From the IMG/VR virus record IMGVR_UViG_3300017613_001944, positions 18,212-82,211 of that record: a stretch of DNA of 64,000 bases; one strand, given 5' to 3'. Position 1 is the stretch's first letter. Each line of letters opens with the position of its first letter. A program made the translations under genes and the position numbers. Shown piece by piece: positions 1 through 9,103 of this stretch. The notes beneath the pieces were generated by a model that worked only from the letters and a program-made list of their open reading frames with translations, did not search any database and was not told the origin of the DNA. Origin of the DNA: a virus.

Positions 1-24
1 GAGCGCCAAGAACAAATCAGAACG

Positions 25-60
25 CCCCTGAGCGTCGTGAGCTCAGGGGTCTTTTTATTT
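25..60 (+). terminator. Rho-independent terminator
   Basis: A perfect 9-bp inverted repeat (CCCCTGAGC at 25-33, GCTCAGGGG at 41-49) with a 7-nt loop is followed directly by a T-rich run. It ends transcription from genes left of the window, or attenuates read-through into the virion gene that begins at 73. Confidence 0.9.
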
Positions 61-72
61 CAGGAGGATCAG

Positions 73-1473
73 ATGACAGGAAACAGGAAGTATCTACAAA
101 CCGCAGCAGCAGCGACAGGAAATGGCAGTCCCTTTGAAGTGAGGGGTTATGCCACAACGGTGATACAGATCACCGGAACCTTTGTCGGAACAGTCACATT
201 TGAGAGCTCTCTTGACGGGGCTAACTGGGTTGCTGTCCAGGCTGTCAATCTCAATGATGGCACGGTTGGAACCACGGCAACCGCCCCTGGACTTTACAGG
301 ATTCCAACGGCAGCGCTAGCAGACATTCGCGCCAGGGTCTCCGCTTGGACCAGTGGCACTATCACTGCTCAGGCTCGTGGCGTCAAGCAGGGCGCAGGAT
401 TGAGCTTGGCTGACGTTGACATCGGCGATGTGGAAGATGTCATCATCACAGACATCGAGGGCTTTGATACCGTCAAGGGCCAAGCTACGATGGCAGAGTC
501 TCTCCCCGTAGTAGTCGCCAGCGACCAACCTGGGCTGTCTGTGGTAGGCGGTGGCACAGAGGCGGCTGCCCAGCGGGTCACAATAGCCAACGATTCAACC
601 GGCCTGGTAAGCGTAGACGATGGGGGAGGGGCGCTCACGGTAGACGGAACCGTGACGGCAAATCTTAGCGTAACGGACAACGCAGTCCTAGATCAGATAG
701 AGCTTAATACTGATCCATTGCTGGTTGTGGGCGGCGGCACGGAAGCAACCGCGCAAAGAGTCACTATAGCCAACGATTCAACCGGCCTTGTAAGCGTAGA
801 CGATGGTGGTGGTTCTTTCACTGTAGATCAGGCCACTCACGACAACCTCAACGCAAATGCAAATCTCCAGGTAGCCGACGCTGATGTAGCTGCTGGCAAC
901 CCTGTATTCACAGACATGCGTGCCATCTCGGGGATTGCCCCGGTACTATTACTTCTCGATGGTGACAGGCATGGTCAGATGGACGTGCTCACTATTGCCG
1001 CCGGGGAAAACCACATAGGCCAGGTGGGCAGTACGGGGATATCAATCGCCCAGATACCCACCGTTACAGCAGGGGCTTACGCTGCCGACGATAATGTCGG
1101 TGGGCTCTTGACCTTCGCCAATGCCGCCAGAGTTAGTGGTGGCGGTGGGGTCATCAAGACTGTGACTATCGTAGATGACGCCGAACAAGATTCCCAACTG
1201 GAGTTGTGGCTCTTTAACCAGACCTTTACCCAGGGGGCTGACAACGCTGCTTGGACGGCGGTGGAGGCTGATCTCGAGAACGTGGTAGCTATCATCAGCA
1301 CTACGGGGGGAGAGTACTTCTCGGGTAATGGAAACTCTGTTTGCACCATAGAATGCTCTCTAAGATTTGACCTGGACGCCACAAGCCTTTTCGGAAGACT
1401 GGTGACCAGAGACACACCCACCTACGCGGCAACAGATGATGTCACGGTGATAGTTGGACTACTCCAGGACTAA
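73..1473 (+). CDS. Repeat-bearing virion protein, probable tail/fibre component
   Basis: A 466-residue beta-rich protein of unknown function. The ATG at 73 is chosen because AGGAGG (62-67) lies 5 nt upstream; an upstream GTG at 37 falls inside the terminator hairpin. Residues about 157-186 and 219-248 are near-identical copies of a module with the core QRVTIANDSTGLVSVDDGG, duplicated at DNA level too (541-630 and 727-816), which suggests recent internal duplication. There is no signal peptide or membrane segment. The C-terminal third is a separate compact beta domain. Its place ahead of two LamG-type adhesin genes suggests a virion surface or tail-fibre role; this is context, not homology. 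Confidence 0.7.
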   Translation: MTGNRKYLQTAAAATGNGSPFEVRGYATTVIQITGTFVGTVTFESSLDGANWVAVQAVNLNDGTVGTTATAPGLYRIPTAALADIRARVSAWTSGTITAQARGVKQGAGLSLADVDIGDVEDVIITDIEGFDTVKGQATMAESLPVVVASDQPGLSVVGGGTEAAAQRVTIANDSTGLVSVDDGGGALTVDGTVTANLSVTDNAVLDQIELNTDPLLVVGGGTEATAQRVTIANDSTGLVSVDDGGGSFTVDQATHDNLNANANLQVADADVAAGNPVFTDMRAISGIAPVLLLLDGDRHGQMDVLTIAAGENHIGQVGSTGISIAQIPTVTAGAYAADDNVGGLLTFANAARVSGGGGVIKTVTIVDDAEQDSQLELWLFNQTFTQGADNAAWTAVEADLENVVAIISTTGGEYFSGNGNSVCTIECSLRFDLDATSLFGRLVTRDTPTYAATDDVTVIVGLLQD

Positions 1474-1479
1474 AAGCAT

Positions 1480-2184
1480 ATGTTATCAGGAATAGGCGCT
1501 TATCACGACGTAGTAAACACGGTACTGGCTACAGACCCCATAGCTTTCTGGCCGTTGTGGGAGGGGACTGGTGCAACAGCTGCCTGTCTCATCAACCCTG
1601 CTCAAAACGGCACTTACACAGGAGTGACTCTTGGAGATACTCTGACGCCGTGGGGAGAGCAAGCACCGTTCTGGGATGGAGCTACCGACTTTTGTTCCAT
1701 CCATTCGGCAACTCTTGAGACAGCATTTAACGATGATGAAGGATCTGCTGCGATATGGGCACAAGTGTTCAATGCCGGTGTATGGACTGATGGTGTGACA
1801 CGCAGGGCATTACAGATCCGAGACAGTGGCGCAAACCAACTGTTTTTCACTAAAGTGGTTGCGAATGATACACTCACGTTTTCATACACGGCAAAAGACA
1901 TCGCTAAGAACCCCATATCTACGACCTCTTGGATGTTTCTTGGTATGAGCTGGTCGCTATCTGCTAATGAAGTTAAGTACTTTTATAACGGAGCTCAGGA
2001 AGGCGCTACGCAAATCTATGCTGGTGGATGGACAGGATCAACTCCGACACGTTGGAATATAGGCTGCTTTGATAACTCTATCCCCAACCTAATTTGGCAC
2101 GGCTGGCTTGCCGGTGTTACTCTTTGGGACACGGTACAGGCAGAGGCCACGCTATTATCCATCTACAACACAGGGACACCCTAA
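1480..2184 (+). CDS. LamG/concanavalin-like virion protein
   Basis: A 234-residue protein that looks like one concanavalin-A-like (LamG) jelly roll. It opens with a DPIAFWPLWEG segment typical of phage LamG proteins, which then run through WDGATDFCSI, a ...TSWMFLGMSWSLSANEVKYFYNG strand pair and a final WHGWLAGVTLWD strand. Such domains bind glycans on the host surface or decorate fibres. It begins 7 nt after the preceding stop, so the genes are co-transcribed and probably translationally coupled. The fold call rests on motif pattern only. Confidence 0.65.
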   Translation: MLSGIGAYHDVVNTVLATDPIAFWPLWEGTGATAACLINPAQNGTYTGVTLGDTLTPWGEQAPFWDGATDFCSIHSATLETAFNDDEGSAAIWAQVFNAGVWTDGVTRRALQIRDSGANQLFFTKVVANDTLTFSYTAKDIAKNPISTTSWMFLGMSWSLSANEVKYFYNGAQEGATQIYAGGWTGSTPTRWNIGCFDNSIPNLIWHGWLAGVTLWDTVQAEATLLSIYNTGTP

Positions 2185-2239
2185 TGAGAAGTGATCGCCC
2201 AGGGTTTTTGCCCATTAAAGAAAAAGATCAAGGAAATAA

Positions 2240-5200
2240 ATGGGACTTCTAACAGGAACAAGACGCGGATTAATAGGCGGAACAAGAATAAGACCCTTCG
2301 ACTTCGACCTGGATGCCACCACCTTCACCGCAGGGATGGCAAAGCGTACTGCGCCAGGCCCCTTCACCGCCGCCCCGATTGTGCAGGGGACTTGGGCATC
2401 TGAGGTGACGACCAGGGACCAGCTTACCGGTCCCGTTGCAACAGCTGTCCATGATCTTTTTGAGGACACTGGCGACGCCTATCAAGGCACTTTTGTTTTT
2501 TGGGTAACGCCAGAGTGGGACGGTGATGATGGAAAAGAGCACCGGTTAGTTGGGTTAGGCAATCATGCCTACGTTTTCAAGAGTACTGGTGGCTACCTTG
2601 TCTTTATGTTCAACGATGATGGAGCTTGGTCTAGTACGAGCGTTGATATTTCTGGCTGGTCGGCAGGTGCTACTTATAATGTGGTGGCCAGATGGGATGT
2701 CAAGAACACGCTAGATGGGACTAATTATGCCTGCATTTCCATCAATGATGTTCATTCTTTTGGATACACAACAGCAATAACTCCAGCCGACATGGATAGG
2801 GTGCTGGTTGGGGATTACTCAAACAACAAGCCACCCAATGCCATCATCGAAGGACTCACCATCTACCGCCGCCCCCTCTTCGACGGCACTTACGGCGTGG
2901 ACGCCAACAGCGGAGTGGATGAGATCAACGCCATCTACGCGGCGGGTGCTGGCGCAGACCCGTGCTTGATAACGGGTTCGTGGGATGCGGTGTTCTGTCT
3001 GCCCACTGACAGCGCGGTAGGCGCGTTGGCGACGGGAACGGGTGAGGCGTGGAGCCACCCGCACAGTTCGGCGGTACTGAACCACTGGATAGCGGAGGAT
3101 GGCTATTACGGTGGTGGGCAGTGGGCGCTTATCGGTAACGCATCCAATACAGGGGTCAACTGCGGAAGCGCGGCGGCTTTGGATGATTTACCACTGGCTG
3201 ACTTTACCGTGGAAGGTTGGTTCCGCTGTGATGGGGGTGGAAGTGGTCACGACGGGGCGCTTGTATGGAAAAGCGGTGGATGGGACACTGACGGATTTTA
3301 TCTTAATATCTACAATGGATATATCTCTGTAAGAATCAATTTTAACAATACTGATGTCGTGATGAACACTACCCCGACCTACAACGACAGTGCTTGGCAT
3401 CACTGGGCGCTAGACTGGGATCAGGGAACTCTCACTGCCACACTATACGTGGATGGTAAAGAGGAGGCCACCGGCACGGCTGTCGGTGCGTATCAATCAG
3501 ATGCAGCCGCAGAGTTCAGGATTGGAGTAGAGGGTGATTGGGGCAATCCGTTCAATGGCGCTATGGGTTGGGTGCGTCTTTCTGATGTTAGGCGCTACAC
3601 AGCCGATTTCTTACCTTCCCGCGCATTTCCTGGTGCTGACGGTAACACTGTTGAGGCGTGGAATATAAACGACGGAACCGGCGCAACAGTGGTTGCACAA
3701 GTCACATCGCCGGGGAACGACGGAACCGCTGCCAATCCCGAGTGGGAGCAACAGTGGTGGCCCACCGGCACGCCGGTGATCGCGCCGTGCTTGAACTTGA
3801 CAGCAGATTGGGCAAATGTGAATGGTGGATCAGGGGCCAATATTGACGATATGCCAACAGGTGATTTTACGGCAGAGCTTTACTTTTGCTATACAGATGC
3901 TGTTGCCTGGAATGTTATTGCTCAGAAGAAAACGGGGGGACTGGGCTGGTCCCTTAGTTTTGGCAGCAGTAATAAAACGCTCTTTACTACTTTTGAATTT
4001 AATACAACAGATGCGGCTTCAGAAACAGTGGCTAATACAGTCCAACCTGGTAGATGGTATCACATCGCAGTCACTTTTGATGGCGGCACAACCGATACGC
4101 CTATAATCTATGTGAACGGAATAAACAGATCGTCTTATTCGACTGCTGGTGTTGGTGTGTACCAAGCTGATGCTGCACAGAACTTTCTTGCCAGTAATGC
4201 AGCGACTAGAAATTTTAGATATGGCTGGCTTCGCCTCTCTGATTCAATTCGATACACTGATACCTTTGTTCCCAACAGCAGGGCCAACCCGCCAGGAAAT
4301 GACGCCAATGCACAATTGCTTTGGAATATGGACGACGGAGAAGGCACAACCGTTACAGATACAAGTGGAAACGCTTATCACGGCTCTATGTCGGCGGCAA
4401 CTTCCGAGGGCTGGCTCAACACCCCCGACATGCCCACAGTCGCACCCGGCGCACGCGAATACCAGTGGGGCTACGCCATCGGCAGCGACGGCGCTAACGA
4501 CGGGGTGATCCAGAACTTGGCAGGACTGAGCGCGGGTGATGATTTCGTGGCTCGCATCCCCATTCGGTATGAGGATGTGAACGCGCAGCCGAGCATCCTT
4601 GTGTACGACGAGATTGGCGCGGCTAATATCACCAACTTCCTTGGACCCAAGCTCACAGGCGTTCACAGCGGTGGGAACAACAGCGCAACTCTCATCGTCG
4701 CGACAGGCGCTTTCCCTCAGAGCCTAATAGGAGCTGCACTATACAACATCACCGATGGATCAAGCACTACCATCACCGCTGTGTCAGGAGACATGACGAC
4801 GATCACAGGTGTGTTGTCTGGCGGCACCGACGACGATTGGGACACGAACGATGTGTTTATGATCGTCCCTGATCCGACGTGGGTGTGGTGCGAGACGTTC
4901 ACCTGGGAGCTTCCGGCAGGCTGTACGGAGATGAGCGTGCATCTGCGTAACGCGGCGGGGTTGGGCGTGCTGTACTGGAACCAGGCGGAGGTTCAGGAGA
5001 ATCTTGTCACTAATCCGTCAATGGAAGATCAGCGGTTGTGGGACATTGATCTTGAAACAGCAGACTTTTCCCAGTTCGACGCCACCACGGATGTGGACGG
5101 AGATATGACAGTGGGAGGCGCTGGCGCATTAGCCGGTTCTTCTAACGGCATCTCGTTCCTTGTTGATGATGCTAACGTCATGTATGCTGACAAGAACCAG

Positions 5201-6571
5201 ACTAACCCAGCGTCTGACGAGTTTAGGCTCCGCTTTTTTGTTGACCCTAACGGGTATACGCAAAACGACACTCAGGAAACAAGGTTGGCGCAGTGGCTGG
5301 ATACCGGGGCTGGACTTTACACATGCATTATCGCTCTTAGGGATGATGCAGGAGCGCCGTCCTTCAAGATGCACTATTGCGATGACGCCGGTTACGGAGG
5401 CGGTGACGTTTCGGCAGAAATCACGGATGATCCACACTATGTAGAGTTCCACGTTGTTAGAGCGACAGGCGCTGTCGCCGCTGATGGGACGGTACAGTGG
5501 TGGATTGATGGAGTGGACCAGGGGACAGTCACAGGTATAGACAACTGGGACCTGTTCGCAAACATGGACGTAGTTCGTGTGGGGGCAGAAGCAGTTGGGA
5601 CTGGCGGATCAGGTACGATCTTTATTGACGAGATCACGGCTAACGACACAGGAGAAGAAATTGGACCTACGTACATTCCGATGGGGTGGAGTAATTCAGG
5701 TCTTGGTGCAGGGGATTCGGTTCAAGATAATGCAGAGCCGCATTCTGACTCGTCTTGCGTGGAATTTGTTACCGCACCGAACGCTTCTGCACTTTATTAC
5801 AGCGTTAGTTTTGCTCCGGCTCCGGCGTTCGTTGGCATAGGTGGGTGGGCGCGTGAAACCGCAGGCAATATTATGTTGCGCGATGCTAGTCAACGAGCGA
5901 TTCAAAACACACTCAGCACTAGAGCAGAGCTTGAAGCCTCTGGCGATGTGTGGCAACACCTTACTGGTGTTGTGAGACAAGATAGTGGCGGTGGCTGGTT
6001 TGCTTTGCGTAGTCATGAAGCCAGCTCCAGTGGTCGTTTTGATGACGTTTATGGTTTCCGTCTCGACGACGTATCCCTCACCGTCACCCCCGCGTCGGAG
6101 GCGAACAGCCTGGAAAGCGGCGGGATTCGGGTGGATGGAACGGATGACTTAGCTCAGCCCCTTTTAGGAATGACGCCAACGCGATTCCGCATTCGCTGGC
6201 GTTGTATTCCAAGGCACGGCGCAGGCGATTTTGAAAAGTTCGGCGGTGATGTATGGATGTATGCTTGGCAGGGTGTGGGCGGCGAATATCTCTATGTGGA
6301 TTGTGTGTCTGACACAACCATTAGGCTCGGTTTTGACGATGGCGGGGGTTTTCACGGCGCAAACTGGGACGCAACGGGAGTTATTGCAGCCGATACGGAA
6401 TACCTGTTTGAGATTAGAACTGTTCCTACTCGAATGCAGCTTCTTGTTGATGGTGTTGTAAGGTCTACAATAAATACACCGATAAACTTTGGTGACTTTC
6501 CCGCCAATATCCATTGGGGTGTGGATGCTTGGTCGCTGGGTCAAATTGACGCCGTATTCCTTGAGCCATAG
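2240..6571 (+). CDS. Giant multi-LamG tail fibre/adhesin
   Basis: A 1,443-residue protein with at least three jelly-roll-like units. Residues about 30-250 and 285-465 each resemble a LamG repeat with the ...FTVEGWFR...WHHWALDW...TLYVDGKEE...GWVRLSDVRRYT pattern. Residues about 515-705 are a second clear copy (GDFTAEL...WYHIAVTFDGG...YGWLRLSDSIRYT). Later parts (about 930-1130 and 1160-1290) look like further carbohydrate-binding jelly rolls, and residues 1300-1443 form a final beta domain ending in DAVFLEP. The ATG at 2240 has AAGGA just upstream. Likely a receptor-binding fibre or virion glycan-binding decoration. Size and modular repetition are the strong evidence; the receptor is unknown. 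Confidence 0.7.
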   Translation: MGLLTGTRRGLIGGTRIRPFDFDLDATTFTAGMAKRTAPGPFTAAPIVQGTWASEVTTRDQLTGPVATAVHDLFEDTGDAYQGTFVFWVTPEWDGDDGKEHRLVGLGNHAYVFKSTGGYLVFMFNDDGAWSSTSVDISGWSAGATYNVVARWDVKNTLDGTNYACISINDVHSFGYTTAITPADMDRVLVGDYSNNKPPNAIIEGLTIYRRPLFDGTYGVDANSGVDEINAIYAAGAGADPCLITGSWDAVFCLPTDSAVGALATGTGEAWSHPHSSAVLNHWIAEDGYYGGGQWALIGNASNTGVNCGSAAALDDLPLADFTVEGWFRCDGGGSGHDGALVWKSGGWDTDGFYLNIYNGYISVRINFNNTDVVMNTTPTYNDSAWHHWALDWDQGTLTATLYVDGKEEATGTAVGAYQSDAAAEFRIGVEGDWGNPFNGAMGWVRLSDVRRYTADFLPSRAFPGADGNTVEAWNINDGTGATVVAQVTSPGNDGTAANPEWEQQWWPTGTPVIAPCLNLTADWANVNGGSGANIDDMPTGDFTAELYFCYTDAVAWNVIAQKKTGGLGWSLSFGSSNKTLFTTFEFNTTDAASETVANTVQPGRWYHIAVTFDGGTTDTPIIYVNGINRSSYSTAGVGVYQADAAQNFLASNAATRNFRYGWLRLSDSIRYTDTFVPNSRANPPGNDANAQLLWNMDDGEGTTVTDTSGNAYHGSMSAATSEGWLNTPDMPTVAPGAREYQWGYAIGSDGANDGVIQNLAGLSAGDDFVARIPIRYEDVNAQPSILVYDEIGAANITNFLGPKLTGVHSGGNNSATLIVATGAFPQSLIGAALYNITDGSSTTITAVSGDMTTITGVLSGGTDDDWDTNDVFMIVPDPTWVWCETFTWELPAGCTEMSVHLRNAAGLGVLYWNQAEVQENLVTNPSMEDQRLWDIDLETADFSQFDATTDVDGDMTVGGAGALAGSSNGISFLVDDANVMYADKNQTNPASDEFRLRFFVDPNGYTQNDTQETRLAQWLDTGAGLYTCIIALRDDAGAPSFKMHYCDDAGYGGGDVSAEITDDPHYVEFHVVRATGAVAADGTVQWWIDGVDQGTVTGIDNWDLFANMDVVRVGAEAVGTGGSGTIFIDEITANDTGEEIGPTYIPMGWSNSGLGAGDSVQDNAEPHSDSSCVEFVTAPNASALYYSVSFAPAPAFVGIGGWARETAGNIMLRDASQRAIQNTLSTRAELEASGDVWQHLTGVVRQDSGGGWFALRSHEASSSGRFDDVYGFRLDDVSLTVTPASEANSLESGGIRVDGTDDLAQPLLGMTPTRFRIRWRCIPRHGAGDFEKFGGDVWMYAWQGVGGEYLYVDCVSDTTIRLGFDDGGGFHGANWDATGVIAADTEYLFEIRTVPTRMQLLVDGVVRSTINTPINFGDFPANIHWGVDAWSLGQIDAVFLEP

Positions 6572-6651
6572 GAGAGTATGAGTGAGTGGATCGTGCGGTA
6601 TTTTATCTAGTAGAGGAAAAGACTTTTCTGATAATTTTCAGGAGGGACAAA

Positions 6652-7062
6652 ATGACAGAGTATGATTTCAGATATCAGTTGGAGGCTCTCGAGGCCAAGA
6701 ACGATGGGACTGGAGTAATCAAGCATCAAACTGCTGCGGTGTCCAGACCATCCGACGCTTTGCCAGAGGATGGTTGGAGTGTGATTGGCGGAAGACGCAA
6801 AGAGATTCAGATCCATCACGTTGACTTGGCTGTGGTTAATGCCATGGACCCCGGCGCTGCGCGGAACCAGGCTTACAAGGCGTTGCTGGTGTCAAGTCTT
6901 AACTCAACCTTTGAGCCGGTGCTTGGGTGGGATGGGGATTCTTTGGCGCTCTTCATGGCAGAGAATGATGCTGCTATGTCGGTGTGTGAGGATGCTGTGG
7001 CATACCTGGCTACCATCGGGGCTTTCAATTTCCCAGAAAATCCTATTCCCTTTAACGTGTAG
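6652..7062 (+). CDS. Small virion-region protein, unknown function
   Basis: A 136-residue protein starting MTEYDFRYQLEALEAK; the ATG at 6652 follows GGAGGGACAAA, so the longer frame from 6586 is rejected. It is mixed alpha/beta and acidic with no membrane segment. Its last part (LGWDGDSLALFMAENDAAMSVCEDAVAYLATIGAF) is helical. I recognise no family. It is encoded between the fibre genes and small structural genes in one tight + strand run. Confidence 0.6.
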   Translation: MTEYDFRYQLEALEAKNDGTGVIKHQTAAVSRPSDALPEDGWSVIGGRRKEIQIHHVDLAVVNAMDPGAARNQAYKALLVSSLNSTFEPVLGWDGDSLALFMAENDAAMSVCEDAVAYLATIGAFNFPENPIPFNV

Positions 7063-7071
7063 GAGGTCGGT

Positions 7072-7440
7072 ATGATTGTGCCAGATGCGTATTCTCTTAA
7101 AATGATTATCAATATCCTTGCTGATGGGCGTACTGTCTCGTCACCAGGTCCCAGGGCGGCGGAGACAGGTACTTTAACGGAGGGGTATGGCGGCTTACCG
7201 TTCCTGGTGAGCCCCGGCTCAACCACGCCTGTTGGCCTTGGCACGATCACTAGACCAAAGTTTGTCGGGGTGTGGGGGGATGAGGGGATTAGCTTCAAAA
7301 CCTCTGGCAGCGGAGATGAGATCAGCGCCAACCCCTTCGCCTTCATCGCGAATATCAGTGATGGTATGGATGTCGTCAGTCTTCAGATTGTTAACGCAGA
7401 TACAGTCTCTCATAACGTGATAGTTATGGCGGCAGAGTAA
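7072..7440 (+). CDS. Small beta-rich virion-region protein
   Basis: A 122-residue protein with AGGAGG 5-10 nt before its ATG. It is predominantly beta, rich in Gly, Pro and Ser, and ends in a hydrophobic strand SHNVIVMAAE. The final A of its TAA stop is the first base of the next gene's ATG (TAATG), so translation is coupled. Function unknown; size and place suit a head or tail accessory protein. Confidence 0.55.
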   Translation: MIVPDAYSLKMIINILADGRTVSSPGPRAAETGTLTEGYGGLPFLVSPGSTTPVGLGTITRPKFVGVWGDEGISFKTSGSGDEISANPFAFIANISDGMDVVSLQIVNADTVSHNVIVMAAE

Positions 7441-7673
7441 TGACTAAAAGAAAGACCACTAAGAAAAAGAAGTGGATCGGCAAGGCTTCCAAGAGTATCA
7501 AGAAGAGGGGTACTGCTGGCAGCTTTACCGCATATTGAAAGAGGGTGGGATATGGTGGCGTGACCACCGCCTGTATCGCCCAAGGTCTCAGGAGTAAAAA
7601 TCCGTCTATCCGTAAAAAGGCACAATTCGCCAAGGCAAGTAGGACTATAGCGCGGAGGAAAAAGAAGAAATGA
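7440..7673 (+). CDS. Lysine-rich small protein interrupted by in-frame UGA
   Basis: ATG at 7440 opens a very basic frame (MTKRKTTKKKKWIGKASKSI...SFTAY) that meets TGA at 7536-7538 after 32 codons. The same frame then continues for 44 codons (KRVGYGGVTTACIAQG...RRKKKK) to a TGA at 7671-7673 overlapping the next ATG. The second half has coding character: Lys/Arg-rich like the first and no frame change. From memory, short basic phage and giant-virus proteins carry SFTxYCKRxGYxGVT, with Cys where this gene has UGA. Options are a nonsense mutation or sequencing error, natural read-through, or selenocysteine insertion. A GGTGG/CCACC hairpin begins about 16 nt past the UGA. If UGA stops translation, the product is a 32-residue peptide. 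Confidence 0.5.
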
Positions 7674-8065
7674 TTCCGGTTATTAAGACTAAAGAGGATA
7701 TCCTGACTGTGATGCGGCAGAACCGGCGATGGCGTCGGCGTCAGCGCATCTTTGCACTGCGACAGTGTGTGAAAACCCTGGGGCTCCTGCGCCAAAAGCT
7801 GGAGATAGATGCCAACGAAGGCTTTAGCATCCGTAGGCCATTACTCCTTATGTTGAAGAGGGAGGAAAAGATCTGGCAGGAACGGGGCGGCGAATGGCCT
7901 TTAAAGAAAGGGAAAAAACTGCCAGCAGAGAAGAAAGTAATAACAACGGGTCCCGCTAGGAAAATGGCTAAAGAGCATGATGTACCACTAGCCATACTTG
8001 AAGGGACAGGAAAGAATGGAAAGATCACCGTGAAGGATGTAAGGGAATATGTCCAAGCCCAGTAG
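7670..8065 (+). CDS. Basic protein with C-terminal E3-binding-like domain
   Basis: A 131-residue basic protein. Residues about 1-80 are an Arg/Lys-rich helical region (RQNRRWRRRQRIFALRQ). The last about 40 residues (ARKMAKEHDVPLAILEGTGKNGKITVKDVREYV) match the peripheral subunit-binding (E3-binding) fold, known from 2-oxoacid dehydrogenase complexes and in variant form from DNA-binding proteins such as Lsr2. Here it is probably a small protein- or DNA-binding module, not a metabolic enzyme. ATG overlaps the preceding stop (ATGA). Confidence 0.6.
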   Translation: MIPVIKTKEDILTVMRQNRRWRRRQRIFALRQCVKTLGLLRQKLEIDANEGFSIRRPLLLMLKREEKIWQERGGEWPLKKGKKLPAEKKVITTGPARKMAKEHDVPLAILEGTGKNGKITVKDVREYVQAQ

Positions 8066-8402
8066 TGTCAAGATAGTACAGGGTGACACGGTTTATGATA
8101 CCGTACATGCTGCGTGGCTGTCCAATGGTCAGCCATCTCAGTTTGAGCGTTACGGAGAGTTTGGTGGAGCTCTATACAGGGTGCTAGACACCACAGAAAC
8201 GTATCCAGATTTCTACCAGTTCGGTTCACTGGGGCCAACAGTGTTCAGTGAGGACAGCGCCAGTGAAAGGCCAACCGAAAGAGGTTGGCATATCCTCAAT
8301 AGACGTTATCACTACTTGAAGGCGAAGTGGAAGTTCAATGGGAGGGTCAAGATAACCGCCCCCGAACTTCCGAATGAGTTGAGTCCAGATGAAACAGCGT
8401 AG
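8049..8402 (+). CDS. Hypothetical protein in structural operon
   Basis: A 117-residue protein whose ATG lies inside the end of the preceding gene, with GGGA just upstream. It is mixed alpha/beta and aromatic-rich (SQFERYGEFGGALYRVLDTTETYPDFYQFGSLG), with no membrane segment or metal motif. I do not recognise it; the overlaps on both sides argue that it is a real operon member. Confidence 0.55.
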   Translation: MSKPSSVKIVQGDTVYDTVHAAWLSNGQPSQFERYGEFGGALYRVLDTTETYPDFYQFGSLGPTVFSEDSASERPTERGWHILNRRYHYLKAKWKFNGRVKITAPELPNELSPDETA

Positions 8403-8697
8403 TGATACTCTCAGGTTCAACAGCGAAGGCCAGGTAGTTCTTGGTGATATAAGAAAACCTGGACATGACTATCTGTGTGATATGTGCGCCGAGTTATTTG
8501 AGGTGAGATACAGCCAGGACAAGAAACCTATTGCCGTGACCTGTCCCATCTGCGGTTCTGGACGCACAAACAAGGTGTTGAATATGCCAGCCACCAGCAT
8601 TTGGTGGAAAGATGCTATGTCTAGCAGTGATGTGGGGGACTTGACTCCCAGAATGAGACGTGCATCAAAGAACAGGCATATTCAAAGAGATGAGTAG
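8389..8697 (+). CDS. FmdB-like zinc-ribbon protein
   Basis: A 102-residue protein with a CDMC...CPIC zinc ribbon (residues about 30-60), in the arrangement of small FmdB-type regulatory proteins (YxCxxCxxxFE...CPxCGS). The C-terminal 40 residues are basic and probably disordered. It may bind nucleic acid or assist assembly; related ribbons are common in phage structural operons. The start overlaps the preceding gene by 14 nt. Confidence 0.6.
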   Translation: MKQRSDTLRFNSEGQVVLGDIRKPGHDYLCDMCAELFEVRYSQDKKPIAVTCPICGSGRTNKVLNMPATSIWWKDAMSSSDVGDLTPRMRRASKNRHIQRDE

Positions 8698-8706
8698 GAG
8701 GGTTGT

Positions 8707-9090
8707 ATGGCAACTACTACCAGTTTTCTACAGTCTCGAGCCGTAAGAGAAGCGACGTTTACACTTGTCTTTGGTGATATAGCTGCTGCCAGGATGTTTA
8801 CTCTCCCGGCGGGAGCGCGGATCATCCACTGGATTGTAAATGTCAAAACAGCCTTTAGTGGCGGTACAACTACCATAGATGTTGGTACTACCAGTGCCAG
8901 CAGCAATGAGATTATCGACGGTGAGTCGGTAGCCGCAGTAGGAAATATTGACATTGGGGTTCATCTTCTTTTACCGGGTCACGAGACGACGGCGGTTACC
9001 GATATCTATGCGGTAGTCGGCGCTTCAAACTCAGCGGGTGAGGTTGATGTAAGCTGCGTGTTCTCACTAGAAGTAGACACGCCGAGATAA
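8707..9090 (+). CDS. Small structural protein, paralogue of next gene
   Basis: A 127-residue beta-rich protein with GGAGGG upstream. The core (LPAGARIIHWIVNVKTAF...TTTIDVGTTSAS) aligns with the gene at 9104 (VPRGSLIVDCFLRLDEAF...ADTVDIGDSNVA), and both end in a short strand that looks like a virion beta sandwich. Being close upstream of scaffold and capsid, the pair are candidates for capsid decoration or head fibre subunits. Confidence 0.6.
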   Translation: MATTTSFLQSRAVREATFTLVFGDIAAARMFTLPAGARIIHWIVNVKTAFSGGTTTIDVGTTSASSNEIIDGESVAAVGNIDIGVHLLLPGHETTAVTDIYAVVGASNSAGEVDVSCVFSLEVDTPR

Positions 9091-9103
9091 GGGAGGAATA
9101 AGT

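Noticed and set aside
2184-2252. 22-codon frame between the two LamG genes
   Set aside because: TAATG coupling is suggestive, but it is very short, lacks motifs and overlaps the next start.
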